Shown here: one piece after another, positions 17,191 through 26,274 of the stretch
Layout: each line of letters opens with the position of its first letter
How positions within the stretch are numbered: position 1 is the first letter of the stretch
Source: 14-2 sp963628035
Lineage (GTDB): Bacteria > Bacillota > Clostridia > Lachnospirales > Lachnospiraceae
Reading direction: 5' to 3'
DNA: 64,000 bases
NCBI GenBank assembly: GCA_963628035.1
Contig: CAVGED010000045.1
Coordinates: forward strand, 1 to 64,000
Translations under genes and position numbers: made by a program
Notes under the pieces: generated by a model
Told to the model about the DNA's origin: nothing
The model's input: the letters and a program-made list of their open reading frames with translations, nothing else
The model's database searches: none

Positions 17191-18354
17191 ATGAAGAAAG
17201 ACACATATATTTCCGATAGTATCCGTTATATCGGTGCGGACGATGCGGATCTTGATCTGTTTGAAGGACAGTACCATATACCGGGCGGTGTGGCCTACAA
17301 TTCTTATCTGATCCTGGATGAGAAGGTTGCCGTCATGGATACCATAGATGCCCGGCGAACCGGGGAGTGGCTGGAGCAAATGGAACAGGAGCTTTGCGGG
17401 AGAACACCGGACTATCTGGTGGTTTCCCACATGGAGCCGGATCACTCCGCCAGTATTCAAATCCTGGCGGAGAAATATCCCGGACTTAAGATTGTCGGCA
17501 ATGCCAGAACCTTTACCATTCTCGGCCAGTTCTTTGATATGGATCTTAATGGGCGCACGGTCACGGTGAAGGACGGCGACACCCTTACGCTGGGAAGCCA
17601 TACGCTGAACTTCATTCTGGCTCCCATGATCCACTGGCCGGAGGTGATGATGACCTATGAGCAGAGCGAGAAGATCTTGTTTGCGGCAGATGCCTTTGGT
17701 AAGTTCGGCATGCTGGCTACCGAGGAAGAGTGGGTAGATGAGGCGCGCCGCTATTACATTAACATCGTCGGCAAATATGGCGCACAGGTGCAGGCGTTGC
17801 TGAAGAAAGCCGCAGCTCTGGACATCCGAACGATTTGCTCTCTTCATGGCCCGATATTAAAAGAAAATCTTGCTTACTACATTGAAAAATACAACATCTG
17901 GAGCAGCTATGAACCGGAGGAGAAGGGCGTTCTGATTGCCTATGCCTCCATCTACGGCAATACAGGAAAAGCGGCGCTTGCGCTGGCAGAGCTCTTAAGA
18001 GAAGCCGGTGTTTCTAAGGTAACGGTTGCAGATCTTGCCAGAGATGACATGGCGGGGACTCTGGCAGATGCTTTCCGGTATGACCGTATGGTGCTGGCGG
18101 CTTCCACCTATGACGGCGGTATTTTCCCCTGCATGGAGGACTTCCTTCATCACCTGAAGATCAAGAATTACCAGAAGCGCACCGTCGGTCTTATAGAGAA
18201 CGGCAGCTGGGCGCCGGCTTCCGGGAAGCAGATGAAAGCCCAACTGGAGCAAATGAAGGATATCACGGTTTTGGAACCCATCGTAACCATCCGTTCCGCG
18301 ATGAATGCAGACAGTCGTAAACAACTGGAGGCATTGGCTGAGCAGTTAAAGTGA
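17191..18354 (+). CDS. fprA: Flavodiiron protein (FprA, A-type flavoprotein)
   Basis: A 387-residue enzyme that reduces O2 to water or NO to N2O and so protects anaerobes. The N-terminal metallo-beta-lactamase domain (1-245) carries the diiron ligands in HMEPDHS near residue 80, MIHWPEVM near 145, ADAFG near 165 and SLHGP near 228. The flavodoxin domain (about 250-387) has the FMN loop IAYASIYGNTGKAA. There is no rubredoxin domain, so electrons must come from a separate carrier. It lies 45 bases after nfnB behind AAAGGAG and may share the palindrome-controlled promoter, which would link redox balance and oxygen defence. Confidence 0.95.
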   Translation: MKKDTYISDSIRYIGADDADLDLFEGQYHIPGGVAYNSYLILDEKVAVMDTIDARRTGEWLEQMEQELCGRTPDYLVVSHMEPDHSASIQILAEKYPGLKIVGNARTFTILGQFFDMDLNGRTVTVKDGDTLTLGSHTLNFILAPMIHWPEVMMTYEQSEKILFAADAFGKFGMLATEEEWVDEARRYYINIVGKYGAQVQALLKKAAALDIRTICSLHGPILKENLAYYIEKYNIWSSYEPEEKGVLIAYASIYGNTGKAALALAELLREAGVSKVTVADLARDDMAGTLADAFRYDRMVLAASTYDGGIFPCMEDFLHHLKIKNYQKRTVGLIENGSWAPASGKQMKAQLEQMKDITVLEPIVTIRSAMNADSRKQLEALAEQLK

Positions 18355-18361
18355 GCGTGCC

Positions 18362-19099
18362 GTGAGACATTCATACAACAGCGATTATATCCGTTTTTTC
18401 GTTTTTGTGATAACAATTTTTGCAGGATGCAGTAATAATAAAAAAGCTGTAAGCGCAGATTCGCTTGAAGTCAGAAACAACGGCGAATACATATAATGGA
18501 GAAACGGCGATGACGAATGGCACAATTTGGTTAGCCTTGATGAAATCAGAAGCAAATCAAATGATGGCAAAGACGGTGCAAATGGCAAGGATGGCGTAGA
18601 CGGAAAAGACGGCACAAACGGCAAGGACGGTGTTGATGGTAAGGACGGAATGTGCGCAGGATATTTTGCCGCAAGCGGCGAATCGACAAGTTGGGGACCG
18701 CTTTCATTTACCGTAAATAAAAGCAACGGCGGTTTGATTTCTTATAACAGTTCAAGCAAGGAAATCACGCTTTCAAAGGGTCATTCATACAGCTTGGTAT
18801 TCAGTGGAACTGTTTCGGTCATCGCAAAAAATGATGACGCTAAATGCGGAGTATCCCTTATTGACGGATACGATAGCAGCAACAGCATATTTTATGCGAC
18901 ACAAACTTATATCATCGCACCCAAAAAGGACCAAACCAGCAGACTGACCGTTGCATATAACACAATATACACAGCGACAGATGACATTACTTTAAAATTT
19001 CAATATAGTAATATGCTGTTTCAACAGACCAATTTCGGAGGGAGCAGATACAGCATAACAATTATTGCATTAGACGAATCTTTATCTATAAGAATGTGA
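18362..19099 (+). pseudogene. Collagen-like lipoprotein broken by a TAA codon
   Basis: A frame starting at GTG 18362 encodes a signal-like stretch (FFVFVITIFAGC, a lipobox) and continues into VRNNGEYI, then meets TAA at 18494-18496 and resumes in the same frame as WRNGDDEWHNLVSLDEI. Such proteins usually read YIQWR here, so a CAA to TAA change is likely. Downstream are about nine Gly-X-Y triplets (GKDGANGKDGVDGKDG) and a 135-residue beta-rich domain of the BclA/C1q-like kind. The remaining open part (from 18527) has no ribosome site. Lower GC and codon use differ from the neighbours, suggesting transfer. No ribosome site precedes the GTG, so the 5' end may also be damaged. Confidence 0.75.
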
Positions 19100-19127
19100 C
19101 GAGAGTTCGAGCACAGACACCAAAAAT

Positions 19128-19166
19128 ATCTCTATTGTGTGGTTTTCACAATAGAGATGTTTTTTT
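19128..19166 (+). terminator. Intrinsic terminator after the collagen-like gene
   Basis: ATCTCTATTGTG (19128-19139) pairs perfectly with CACAATAGAGAT (19147-19158) across a 7-base loop, then a G and seven T. It would insulate the maltodextrin operon from upstream transcription. Confidence 0.9.
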
Positions 19167-19228
19167 GTAGATTTTTCACAAAAACCGTGTATGAAAACTG
19201 TGAAAAAGGCCAAAAATAAAAATAACTA

Positions 19229-19257
19229 TTGCTTTTTTGATAAGAACCGGATATACT
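19229..19257 (+). promoter_or_regulatory. Promoter of the maltodextrin transport operon
   Basis: TTGCTT (19229-19234), 17 bases, TATACT (19252-19257), facing the solute-binding protein gene. The leader to the ATG at 19390 is about 125 bases and starts with the tandem boxes at 19273. Confidence 0.65.
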
Positions 19258-19272
19258 CTAAGCATAGGGACT

Positions 19273-19308
19273 GGAAACGTTACCGGCAACGTAACCGGAG
19301 ACATAACC
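19273..19308 (+). promoter_or_regulatory. Three tandem 12-bp operator-like boxes, LacI type
   Basis: GGAAACGTTACC (19273-19284), GGCAACGTAACC (19285-19296) and GGAGACATAACC (19297-19308) follow one another without a gap. The first is a near-palindrome with a central CG, as in LacI-family operators. They begin 15 bases past the -10, covering the start of transcription. The LacI regulator at 22727 is the obvious candidate to bind. Confidence 0.6.
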
Positions 19309-19389
19309 AGACCGATGCAACCGACAATAGAAAGTCAATGATGCGAACACTCTATTGTTATCAATTCAAATCTTTAAGGAGGATGTACT

Positions 19390-20766
19390 ATGAAAAGAAA
19401 GCTTGTATCACTTATGTTAGTGGCCGCTATGGGTGCGGCATTGCTTGCTGGCTGCGGAACCAAGGATTCCGGTAACCAGGGCGGCAATAAGACTGCTTCC
19501 GGCAAGGTGTATCTGCTGAATTTCAAACCGGAAACCGATGGGGCATGGCAGGATCTGGCGAAGCTCTATACGAAGAAGACGGGTGTGGAAGTGAACGTTC
19601 TGACAGCGGCAGAAGGACAGTACAGCACTACCCAGCAGGCGGAGATGGCCAAGTCAGGGGCGCCTACCATCTTCAATATCGGTAACGCCACAGCAGCGGC
19701 TACCTGGAATGATTACACCCTGGACCTGAAGGATACTGCTCTGTATAAGCATTTGACAGACAAATCCCTGACCATCAATTATGATGGGAAGGTTGCCGGA
19801 ATTGCCAACTGCTATGAGAGCTACGGCATCATTTACAACAAGAGCATTATCGCAGATTATTGCACCATGGACAACGCAGTGATCTCTTCTGCCAAGGACA
19901 TCAAGGACTTTAAGACCCTGAAGGCAGTGGCTGAGGATATCAACAAGCGGGTCGATGAGATCAACGAGAAGTTCGGATATGAGCTGCGGGGTGCGTTCTC
20001 TTCTCCGGGACTTGACAATGGTTCCAGCTGGAGATTCTCCGGACATCTGGCCAATATGCCTCTGTACTATGAGTTCAAGGACGACGGCTGCGATCTCATT
20101 GCAGGAGAAGCTACCATTAAGGGTACTTACCTTGACAACTACAAGAACGTGTGGGATATGTATGTATCCACCACGGCTGCGGATCCCAAGACTCTGAACT
20201 CCGGCGCACTGAACGCTGAGACAGAATTTGGTATGGAGGAAGCAGTGTTCTACCAGAACGGCGACTGGGAATTCTCCCCGCTGACCAGTTCAGAAAACGG
20301 TTATCTGGTAACCGAGGAAGATCTCGGCATGCTGCCCATCTACTTCGGCGTGGATGATGCAAACCAGGGCTTGTGTGTAGGAACTGAGAATTACTGGGCT
20401 GTGAACAAGAAGGCTCCTCAGGAAGATATCGATGCAACCCTCGCTTTCCTTGAGTGGGTAATCACCTCCGATGAGGGCCGTGACGCCATCACCAACAAGA
20501 TGGGCCTGTCCGCTCCGTTCGATACCTTTACCGGAAAATACGAACCCACCAACCCGTTCGCGAAGGATTCCGCTGCACTGATGGCAGACGGCAAGACTTC
20601 CGTAGCATGGAGCTTCAATGCAACTCCCAACGTGGACGATTGGCGTGCAGATGTAGTTGCTGCTCTGACCGCTTATACCGACGGTACCGGAAATTGGGAT
20701 GCTGTGAAGACCGCATTTGTAGACGGTTGGGCGAAGCAGTGGGCGCTGGCGCATGAGAACGATTAA
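19390..20766 (+). CDS. Carbohydrate ABC transporter, solute-binding lipoprotein (MalE-like)
   Basis: A 458-residue lipoprotein. The signal is MKRKLVSLMLVAAMGAALL with the lipobox LLAGC-G. The mature protein has the two-lobe family-1 binding-protein fold: VYLLNFKPETDGAWQDLAKLY, APTIFNIGNATAAATW, and NGDWEFSPL near residue 295, with AFLEWVITSDEGRDAITNKMG near 355. It would catch oligosaccharides outside the membrane and hand them to the two permeases downstream. AAGGAGG precedes the ATG. malQ in the same locus points to maltodextrins as ligand. No ATPase is encoded in this locus, so a shared MsmK/UgpC-type ATPase from elsewhere is expected. Confidence 0.92.
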   Translation: MKRKLVSLMLVAAMGAALLAGCGTKDSGNQGGNKTASGKVYLLNFKPETDGAWQDLAKLYTKKTGVEVNVLTAAEGQYSTTQQAEMAKSGAPTIFNIGNATAAATWNDYTLDLKDTALYKHLTDKSLTINYDGKVAGIANCYESYGIIYNKSIIADYCTMDNAVISSAKDIKDFKTLKAVAEDINKRVDEINEKFGYELRGAFSSPGLDNGSSWRFSGHLANMPLYYEFKDDGCDLIAGEATIKGTYLDNYKNVWDMYVSTTAADPKTLNSGALNAETEFGMEEAVFYQNGDWEFSPLTSSENGYLVTEEDLGMLPIYFGVDDANQGLCVGTENYWAVNKKAPQEDIDATLAFLEWVITSDEGRDAITNKMGLSAPFDTFTGKYEPTNPFAKDSAALMADGKTSVAWSFNATPNVDDWRADVVAALTAYTDGTGNWDAVKTAFVDGWAKQWALAHEND

Positions 20767-20802
20767 GTGATAGCGGGACGCAAGTCCGGCAGTGCAAAAG
20801 GA

Positions 20803-20830
20803 GGGTGAGTGAAAAAACACTCACCCTTTT
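20803..20830 (+). terminator. Intercistronic hairpin between binding protein and permease
   Basis: GGGTGAGTG (20803-20811), a loop of six A, CACTCACCC (20818-20826) and four T. A partial terminator or mRNA-end stabiliser here would keep binding-protein output above that of the permeases, a common arrangement in malE-type operons. Confidence 0.7.
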
Positions 20831-20853
20831 CAAAAAAATGAAGGAGAAAAGTT

Positions 20854-21711
20854 ATGGAGAAAGCAATAAAAAAATATTTTCCAATATTTGTTCTTCCTAC
20901 ACTGATCGCATTTGCAATCGGCTTTATCATTCCTTTTGTGTATGGAATCTTTCTGTCATTCTGCAAGTTTACGACGGTGACGGATTTTAAGTGGGTGGGA
21001 CTTGAAAATTATAAGAGGATCCTGTTTGTGAACGGGGAACTCGATACGACTTTCCTGCATTCTCTTTGGTATACAGCTTTGTTTGCGGCGGTTTCCGTCC
21101 TGATCATCAATGTGGTGTCCTTTGCCATCGCAATGCTTCTGACCAAGGGGATCAAGGGAACGAACCTTTTTCGAACGGTCTTTTTCATGCCGAACCTTAT
21201 TGGCGGCATTGTACTTAGTTATATCTGGTTAATGTTATTCAACAGTGTATTGCAGCATTTTTCGAAAACAATCGTCTCGACGCAGTGGTATGCGTTCTGG
21301 GGACTGATCATCGTGGTCTGCTGGCAGCAGATCGGCTATATGATGATCATCTATATCGCAGGAATCCAGAATATACCGGGAGAGCTTATCGAGGCGGCTA
21401 AAATAGACGGCGCGGGTCCGTTCCAACTGTTAAAGTCTGTGACGATTCCGTTGCTGATGCCAACCATCACAATCTGTACCTTTTTGACTATGTCCAACGG
21501 CTTCAAGCTCTTCGACCAGAACCTGGCGCTCACCGGCGGTAATCCGGCCAAGATGTCGCAGTTGTTGGCACTGAATATCTATGATACCATGTATGGCACT
21601 ACCGGCTGGCAGGGCGTGGGCCAGGCAAAGGCAGTGATATTCTTTATTCTGGTGGCGTTGATCGCATTGGTGCAGAATAAGATAACAACAAGTAGGGAGG
21701 TGCAGCAGTAA
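20854..21711 (+). CDS. Sugar ABC transporter permease (MalF-like)
   Basis: A 285-residue inner-membrane protein with six predicted helices, beginning PIFVLPTLIAFAIGFIIPF. The EAA loop that docks the ATPase reads ELIEAAKIDGAGPFQLLKSV near residue 180, and TLFDQN-like periplasmic contact residues follow. It pairs with the permease that starts at the last base of its stop codon. AAGGAG at 20841-20846 is the ribosome site. Substrate follows the locus: maltose or maltodextrins. Confidence 0.93.
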   Translation: MEKAIKKYFPIFVLPTLIAFAIGFIIPFVYGIFLSFCKFTTVTDFKWVGLENYKRILFVNGELDTTFLHSLWYTALFAAVSVLIINVVSFAIAMLLTKGIKGTNLFRTVFFMPNLIGGIVLSYIWLMLFNSVLQHFSKTIVSTQWYAFWGLIIVVCWQQIGYMMIIYIAGIQNIPGELIEAAKIDGAGPFQLLKSVTIPLLMPTITICTFLTMSNGFKLFDQNLALTGGNPAKMSQLLALNIYDTMYGTTGWQGVGQAKAVIFFILVALIALVQNKITTSREVQQ

Positions 21712-22616
21712 TGGCGAAGAAAGCAAATGAGATGACCTCGGTTCGTAAAGCAAGACACAGCGGCCTTTTGACAGCAATCTTTACCGTGTTGTCCCTGCTG
21801 TGGATATCTCCGCTCTTTGTGGTGATCCTGAACTCCTTTAAGCGAAAAGCATATATCTTCCGAAATCCGTTTGGAATCAGTACAAACTCCATCGCGGATG
21901 GGTGGGATAAGTTCATTGCGGGGGCGCAGAAGATGATGTGCGGCCTGCTGAACTACAGAAATGCCGTCGATAAGACAGATTTCTTTCATGCATTCGGATA
22001 TTCGCTGTTCATCACGGTGGTGTCTGTGATCGTGATCATAATCTGTACCTCCATGTGTGCCTGGTATATCACCAGAGTGCATAATAAGTTTACGAAGGCT
22101 ATGTATACCATGTGCCTGTTTTCCATGATCGTACCTTTCCAGATGGTGATGTTTACATTGTCCAAGTTTGCCAATATCCTGCATCTTGGAAATCCGGTCG
22201 GGATCGTGCTGGTGTATCTGGGCTTCGGCGCAGGGCTTGCGGTATTCCTGTTTACCGGGTTTGTGAAGGGAATCTCCATAGAGATCGAAGAGGCGGCCAT
22301 GATCGACGGCTGTACACCGATTAGGACGTTTTTCTCCGTGGTATTTCCAATCTTGAAGCCAACAGCCATCACGGTGGCGATCCTGCAGGCTATGTGGATC
22401 TGGAACGACTACCTGCTGCCCAGTCTGGTGCTGGACATCAACAAATATAAGACCATCCCCATCGCCATTCAGTTCCTGAAGCAGAGCCACGGGCAGGTGG
22501 ATTGGGGGGCGATGATGGCAGTGCTTGTGCTGGCGATCATCCCCATCGTGGCATTTTACCTGGTTTGCCAGAAGTATATCATTGAAGGTGTGTTGGCGGG
22601 CGCGGTGAAAGGGTAA
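21711..22616 (+). CDS. Sugar ABC transporter permease (MalG-like)
   Basis: A 301-residue permease with six helices; the first reads LSLLWISPLFVVILNSFK. The EAA loop reads EIEEAAMIDGCTPIRTFFSVV near residue 200, and the C-terminus is YIIEGVLAGAVKG, the usual ending of MalG/UgpE-type subunits. Its ATG overlaps the preceding TAA by one base, so the pair is made together. A sequence of about 110 bases follows before the LacI gene and holds a separate promoter. Confidence 0.93.
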   Translation: MAKKANEMTSVRKARHSGLLTAIFTVLSLLWISPLFVVILNSFKRKAYIFRNPFGISTNSIADGWDKFIAGAQKMMCGLLNYRNAVDKTDFFHAFGYSLFITVVSVIVIIICTSMCAWYITRVHNKFTKAMYTMCLFSMIVPFQMVMFTLSKFANILHLGNPVGIVLVYLGFGAGLAVFLFTGFVKGISIEIEEAAMIDGCTPIRTFFSVVFPILKPTAITVAILQAMWIWNDYLLPSLVLDINKYKTIPIAIQFLKQSHGQVDWGAMMAVLVLAIIPIVAFYLVCQKYIIEGVLAGAVKG

Positions 22617-22622
22617 TAACGA

Positions 22623-22692
22623 TTGACCGCCGCTAAGATTTCGTATATAATGTCCACGAAAGCAATGAGCAGTGCCAAGCTCGCACTGCTCA
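22623..22692 (+). promoter_or_regulatory. Promoter and leader hairpin of the LacI regulator gene
   Basis: TTGACC (22623-22628), 17 bases, TATAAT (22646-22651). TTTCGT (22639-22644) and ACGAAA (22656-22661) form an inverted repeat flanking the -10, a possible autoregulation site. TGAGCAGTGC (22666-22675) and GCACTGCTCA (22683-22692) form a 10-bp hairpin in the leader. Confidence 0.7.
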
Positions 22693-22726
22693 GTCATAAA
22701 TAGAATCTGGATGTGGGGAATGTGAA

Positions 22727-23743
22727 ATGCTGACCATCAAAGATATTGCAAAGGAATCGGGATATTCCGTGAGTACGGTTTCCAGGGTTCTGAATAAGCG
22801 CCGGGACGTGAGTCCGGAGGCGAAGGAGAGAATAGAAGCAATCGTTAATGCGCACCGTTTTGTGCCAAACACAAATGCAAAGCACCTGAAACAGACAGTC
22901 AGCAAGACGATTGCAGTGCTGGTCAAGGGAACCTCAAACATGCTGTTTGCCAGTATCGTCGAGGAGATTCAGGCCATGATAGAGACTACAAAGTACAGCC
23001 TGGCGGTGTCCTATATCGACGAGGATGCCAACGAGTTGGAGCAGGCGCTGATCATCTGCCGGGAGAGAAATCCGCTGGGGCTGCTGTTCCTGGGCGGGAA
23101 TATGGAATATTTCCGGGAACAGTTCGGATTCATCGATGTACCCAGCGTCCTGGTGACAAATCAGGGACAGGATCTTTCCTTTCCGAATCTGTCCAGCGTA
23201 GCCACGGACGATGTGGCGGCGGCCAGATGTGCCATCGATTATCTGATATCCCAGGGACATGAAAGAATCGGGATCCTTGGCGGTGATCGGAAGCTTTCTC
23301 ACACCAGCAATCAGCGTTACCGGGGATGCATGGAGAGCTTTCAGGCGCACGGTATTACATTTGATGAGGAGAATTATTACAGCAAGTCACGATTCTCCTA
23401 TGACAGTGCATACCGTGCCATGAAGCGGCTCTTGAAAAATGCAAAGGATATGACCGCCGTGTTTGCCATGAGTGATGTGACGGCCATCGGTGCGATCCGG
23501 GCACTTAGGGACGAGGGACTTCGCGTTCCGGAGGATATTTCCGTTATGGGCTTTGACGGTATTACACTGGCGGAGTATTATAATCCGAAGCTGACTACCA
23601 TACAGCAGCAGTATCGGACACTGGCCCAAAGAAGTGTGAGAATTTTATTAGGCTATATTGAATTACATACCAGTGCAGTATATGAGATCGTGCCCTTCAA
23701 GCTGGTGGAGGGCGAGAGCGTGAGAAATATCGCACAGGGATAG
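22727..23743 (+). CDS. LacI-family transcriptional regulator
   Basis: A 338-residue repressor. The N-terminal helix-turn-helix reads TIKDIAKESGYSVSTVSRVLN, with the hinge helix NTNAKHLKQT near residue 48. The sugar-binding periplasmic-type domain follows, with DDVAAARCAIDYLISQGHERIGILGG near 160 and FDGITLAEYYNPKLTTIQQ near 265. It lies between the transporter and malQ and has its own promoter. It most likely senses a maltodextrin and binds the tandem boxes at 19273-19308. AAAG/GGG-type ribosome sequence is weak (GGGGAATGTGAA before the ATG). Confidence 0.93.
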   Translation: MLTIKDIAKESGYSVSTVSRVLNKRRDVSPEAKERIEAIVNAHRFVPNTNAKHLKQTVSKTIAVLVKGTSNMLFASIVEEIQAMIETTKYSLAVSYIDEDANELEQALIICRERNPLGLLFLGGNMEYFREQFGFIDVPSVLVTNQGQDLSFPNLSSVATDDVAAARCAIDYLISQGHERIGILGGDRKLSHTSNQRYRGCMESFQAHGITFDEENYYSKSRFSYDSAYRAMKRLLKNAKDMTAVFAMSDVTAIGAIRALRDEGLRVPEDISVMGFDGITLAEYYNPKLTTIQQQYRTLAQRSVRILLGYIELHTSAVYEIVPFKLVEGESVRNIAQG

Positions 23744-23759
23744 AAATCAGGAGGTGCTT

Positions 23760-25241
23760 ATGCGAAGCAGTGGAATTTTAATGCATATTTCCTCTTTGTC
23801 CTCCCGCTACGGGATCGGGACGATGGGAAAAGAAGCCAGAAAATTTGTGGACTTTCTTGTAAAATCAGGTCAGACCTATTGGCAGGTGTTGCCGATATGC
23901 CCCACCAGTTATGGAGATTCCCCCTACCAGTCCTTCTCGGCTTTTGCGGGAAATCCTTATTTTATCGATCTGGACTATCTGGTGAAGGAAAAGCTTCTTA
24001 CGAAGAAGGAATGCGTAAGCTACGACTGGGGCAAAAAAGCGCAGGAGGTTGATTACGGTCTGCTGTATCAGAATCGTTATGACCTTCTTAGAAAGGCATA
24101 CCGGAGATTTTTGAAGCATACGCCGGAGGATTACGGGGAATTCTGCCGGGAACAGGCAGACTGGCTTTCGGATTATGCGCTGTTCATGGCATTGAAGAAT
24201 AAAAACGGCGGTGTGGAATGGTCGAAATGGGATCATGACTTAAAGCATCGTGTGCCGAAGGCCATGGAAACCGCCAGGAATGAACTGGCGGAGGAAATCC
24301 GGTTCTACGAGATGCTGCAGTATCTGTTTTTCAAGCAGTGGTTTGCGCTGAAGGCGTACGCCAATGAACGGGGAATCCGGATCATCGGTGACACGCCCAT
24401 CTATGTGGCGGGAGACAGCGCGGATGTGTGGGCGAACCCGGAACTGTTTTATCTGGATGAAAACCTCACCCCCATTGATGTGTCGGGGTGTCCGCCGGAC
24501 GCCTTCTCCGATGACGGTCAGCTATGGGGAAATCCGCTGTTTCGCTGGGAGGAGATGAAGAAGGACGGATATGCCTGGTGGGTTCGCCGGATCGCACAGA
24601 TGGCGAAGCTGTTTGATGTGGTGCGGATCGATCATTTCCGTGGCTTTGATTCCTACTATGCCATTCCGTACGGAGATGCCACGGCAAGAAACGGCCAGTG
24701 GCGTACAGGACCGGGAATGGATCTGTTCCATAAGATTGAAGAGAAGCTTGGGAAGGTCGATATCATTGTGGAGGATCTGGGCTTCCTGACAGACTCCGTG
24801 CGGCAGTTGCTTTCAGATTCCGGTTTCCCAGGAATGAAGCTGATCCAGTTTGCCTTCGACAGCCGGGAGGATGGAGATTATCTCCCGCATAATTATAAAA
24901 ATCACTGTGTGGTCTATACAGGAACGCACGATAATGATACAATAATGGGGTGGATGAAGACGGCACCCAAGGACAGCGTGAAATTTGCCAAGGAATATCT
25001 GCGTCTGACAAAGGAAGAAGGCTACAACTGGGGTATGATGAAAGGCGCCTGGAGCAGTGTTGGCGACCTGGCTATCGTAACCATGCAGGATATTCTGGGA
25101 TTGGGCAGTGAGGGAAGGATGAATACGCCCTCCACGCTGGGGAATAACTGGAAATGGCGCATGAAAAAGGGGGCCATAGATGACAAGCTTGCCGGCAAGA
25201 TCCGCAGTAATATGCAGTTGTACGGACGTATGCCGGAATAA
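23760..25241 (+). CDS. malQ: 4-alpha-glucanotransferase (amylomaltase)
   Basis: A 493-residue GH77 enzyme that disproportionates maltodextrins in the cytoplasm, freeing glucose. RSSGILMHISSLSSRYGIG opens the barrel; GDTPIYVAGDSADVWANPELF near residue 205, DVVRIDHFRGFDSYYAIP near 288 (catalytic Asp), VEDLGFL near 338 (acid/base Glu) and YTGTHDNDT near 388 (third carboxylate) are all present. The ATG at 23760 follows AGGAGG by 5 bases; a GTG two codons earlier overlaps that site. It is 16 bases after the LacI gene and probably shares its transcript. Confidence 0.96.
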   Translation: MRSSGILMHISSLSSRYGIGTMGKEARKFVDFLVKSGQTYWQVLPICPTSYGDSPYQSFSAFAGNPYFIDLDYLVKEKLLTKKECVSYDWGKKAQEVDYGLLYQNRYDLLRKAYRRFLKHTPEDYGEFCREQADWLSDYALFMALKNKNGGVEWSKWDHDLKHRVPKAMETARNELAEEIRFYEMLQYLFFKQWFALKAYANERGIRIIGDTPIYVAGDSADVWANPELFYLDENLTPIDVSGCPPDAFSDDGQLWGNPLFRWEEMKKDGYAWWVRRIAQMAKLFDVVRIDHFRGFDSYYAIPYGDATARNGQWRTGPGMDLFHKIEEKLGKVDIIVEDLGFLTDSVRQLLSDSGFPGMKLIQFAFDSREDGDYLPHNYKNHCVVYTGTHDNDTIMGWMKTAPKDSVKFAKEYLRLTKEEGYNWGMMKGAWSSVGDLAIVTMQDILGLGSEGRMNTPSTLGNNWKWRMKKGAIDDKLAGKIRSNMQLYGRMPE

Positions 25242-25285
25242 AAAGGATACATCTGTCAGCGGCAGAGAAGAAAGGCAGGGGTCAG

Positions 25286-26266
25286 ATGTATTACTTTATC
25301 GTGAATTTGACTTCCCGGACCGGGAAGGCCAGAAAGATTTGGATTGAAATTGAAAAGGAATTAAAGAAAAGAGAGGTGCGCTACGAGGCCTATATCACGG
25401 AATATGAGGGACACGCCAAGGAACTGGCCGAAAAGCTGTGTACCAAGGGCGTTTCTCTGATGGAGAAGCCTGATATCCGGGCAGCGGCGGAGGAGGAAAC
25501 AGAATCCTCCGGGGAGTCTGTTTGTTTAGTGGTGGTGGGCGGCGATGGTACAGTCAACGAAGTGATCAATGGAATGCACCATTTTGAGAATATCTGCTTC
25601 GGATACATACCCACCGGCTCAGGCAATGACCTGGGGCGTGGACTTCGCATCTCCAAGGATCCGATGGAAGCCTTGAATCGAATCTTAAATGCGAAAGAGG
25701 TTTTCCCAATGGATCTGGGGCGGGTGACAGACGGAGACGGCAAGTCCCGTTACTTTGCCATCAGCTCCGGCATCGGCATCGATGCAGATGTCTGCCGTGA
25801 TGCGCTGACATCGAAGCTGAAGGTGTTTCTCAACCATCTGCGGCTTGGAAGCCTGACCTATGTGCTCCTGACGGTGAAGGCATTGTTCACGATGCCCACT
25901 ACGGAAGTGACCGCCCGCTTCGACGAAGGTGCACCAAAGAAGATATCCAAGATGATCTTTGTGGCCGGCATGAACCATCCCTGGGAAGGGGGCGGTGTTC
26001 CCATGTCCCCCAGAGCAGATGCGCAGGACGGGAAGTTGTCCGTATGCTGTGTCTATGGGATTCCGCGCTGGAAGGCATTTTTCCTGCTGCCGATACTGGT
26101 GATGGGAAAGCATGAAAGGCTTAAGGGGTTTGAATTCTTTGACTGTGAGCACTATGAGCTTACCCTTGCAAGACCGATGGTACTTCACGGAGACGGGGAA
26201 TATCTTGGGGAGCATACCAGTATTCAGTATACCTGTGAGAAGGGAAAGCTGCTGGTGCGAAAGTAA
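25286..26266 (+). CDS. Diacylglycerol kinase-family lipid kinase (YegS/DgkB-like)
   Basis: A 326-residue cytosolic or membrane-associated kinase. VVVGGDGTVNEVINGM near residue 75 is the nucleotide-binding GGDGT motif, and IPTGSGNDLGRGL near 108 the second signature. GDGEYLGEHTSIQYT near the C-terminus contributes the conserved acidic residue. DgkB-type enzymes recycle diacylglycerol left from lipoteichoic acid synthesis; the present protein has a short insertion near residue 55 (EEETESSGESV). GAAAGGCAGGGG is a weak ribosome site. It ends just before a dispersed palindromic repeat. Confidence 0.9.
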   Translation: MYYFIVNLTSRTGKARKIWIEIEKELKKREVRYEAYITEYEGHAKELAEKLCTKGVSLMEKPDIRAAAEEETESSGESVCLVVVGGDGTVNEVINGMHHFENICFGYIPTGSGNDLGRGLRISKDPMEALNRILNAKEVFPMDLGRVTDGDGKSRYFAISSGIGIDADVCRDALTSKLKVFLNHLRLGSLTYVLLTVKALFTMPTTEVTARFDEGAPKKISKMIFVAGMNHPWEGGGVPMSPRADAQDGKLSVCCVYGIPRWKAFFLLPILVMGKHERLKGFEFFDCEHYELTLARPMVLHGDGEYLGEHTSIQYTCEKGKLLVRK

Positions 26267-26274
26267 GCTTAGGT

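Noticed and set aside
19191..19475. 94-residue frame over the mal promoter
   Set aside because: It crosses the promoter and operator boxes and overlaps the signal peptide of the binding protein in another frame; no ribosome site.
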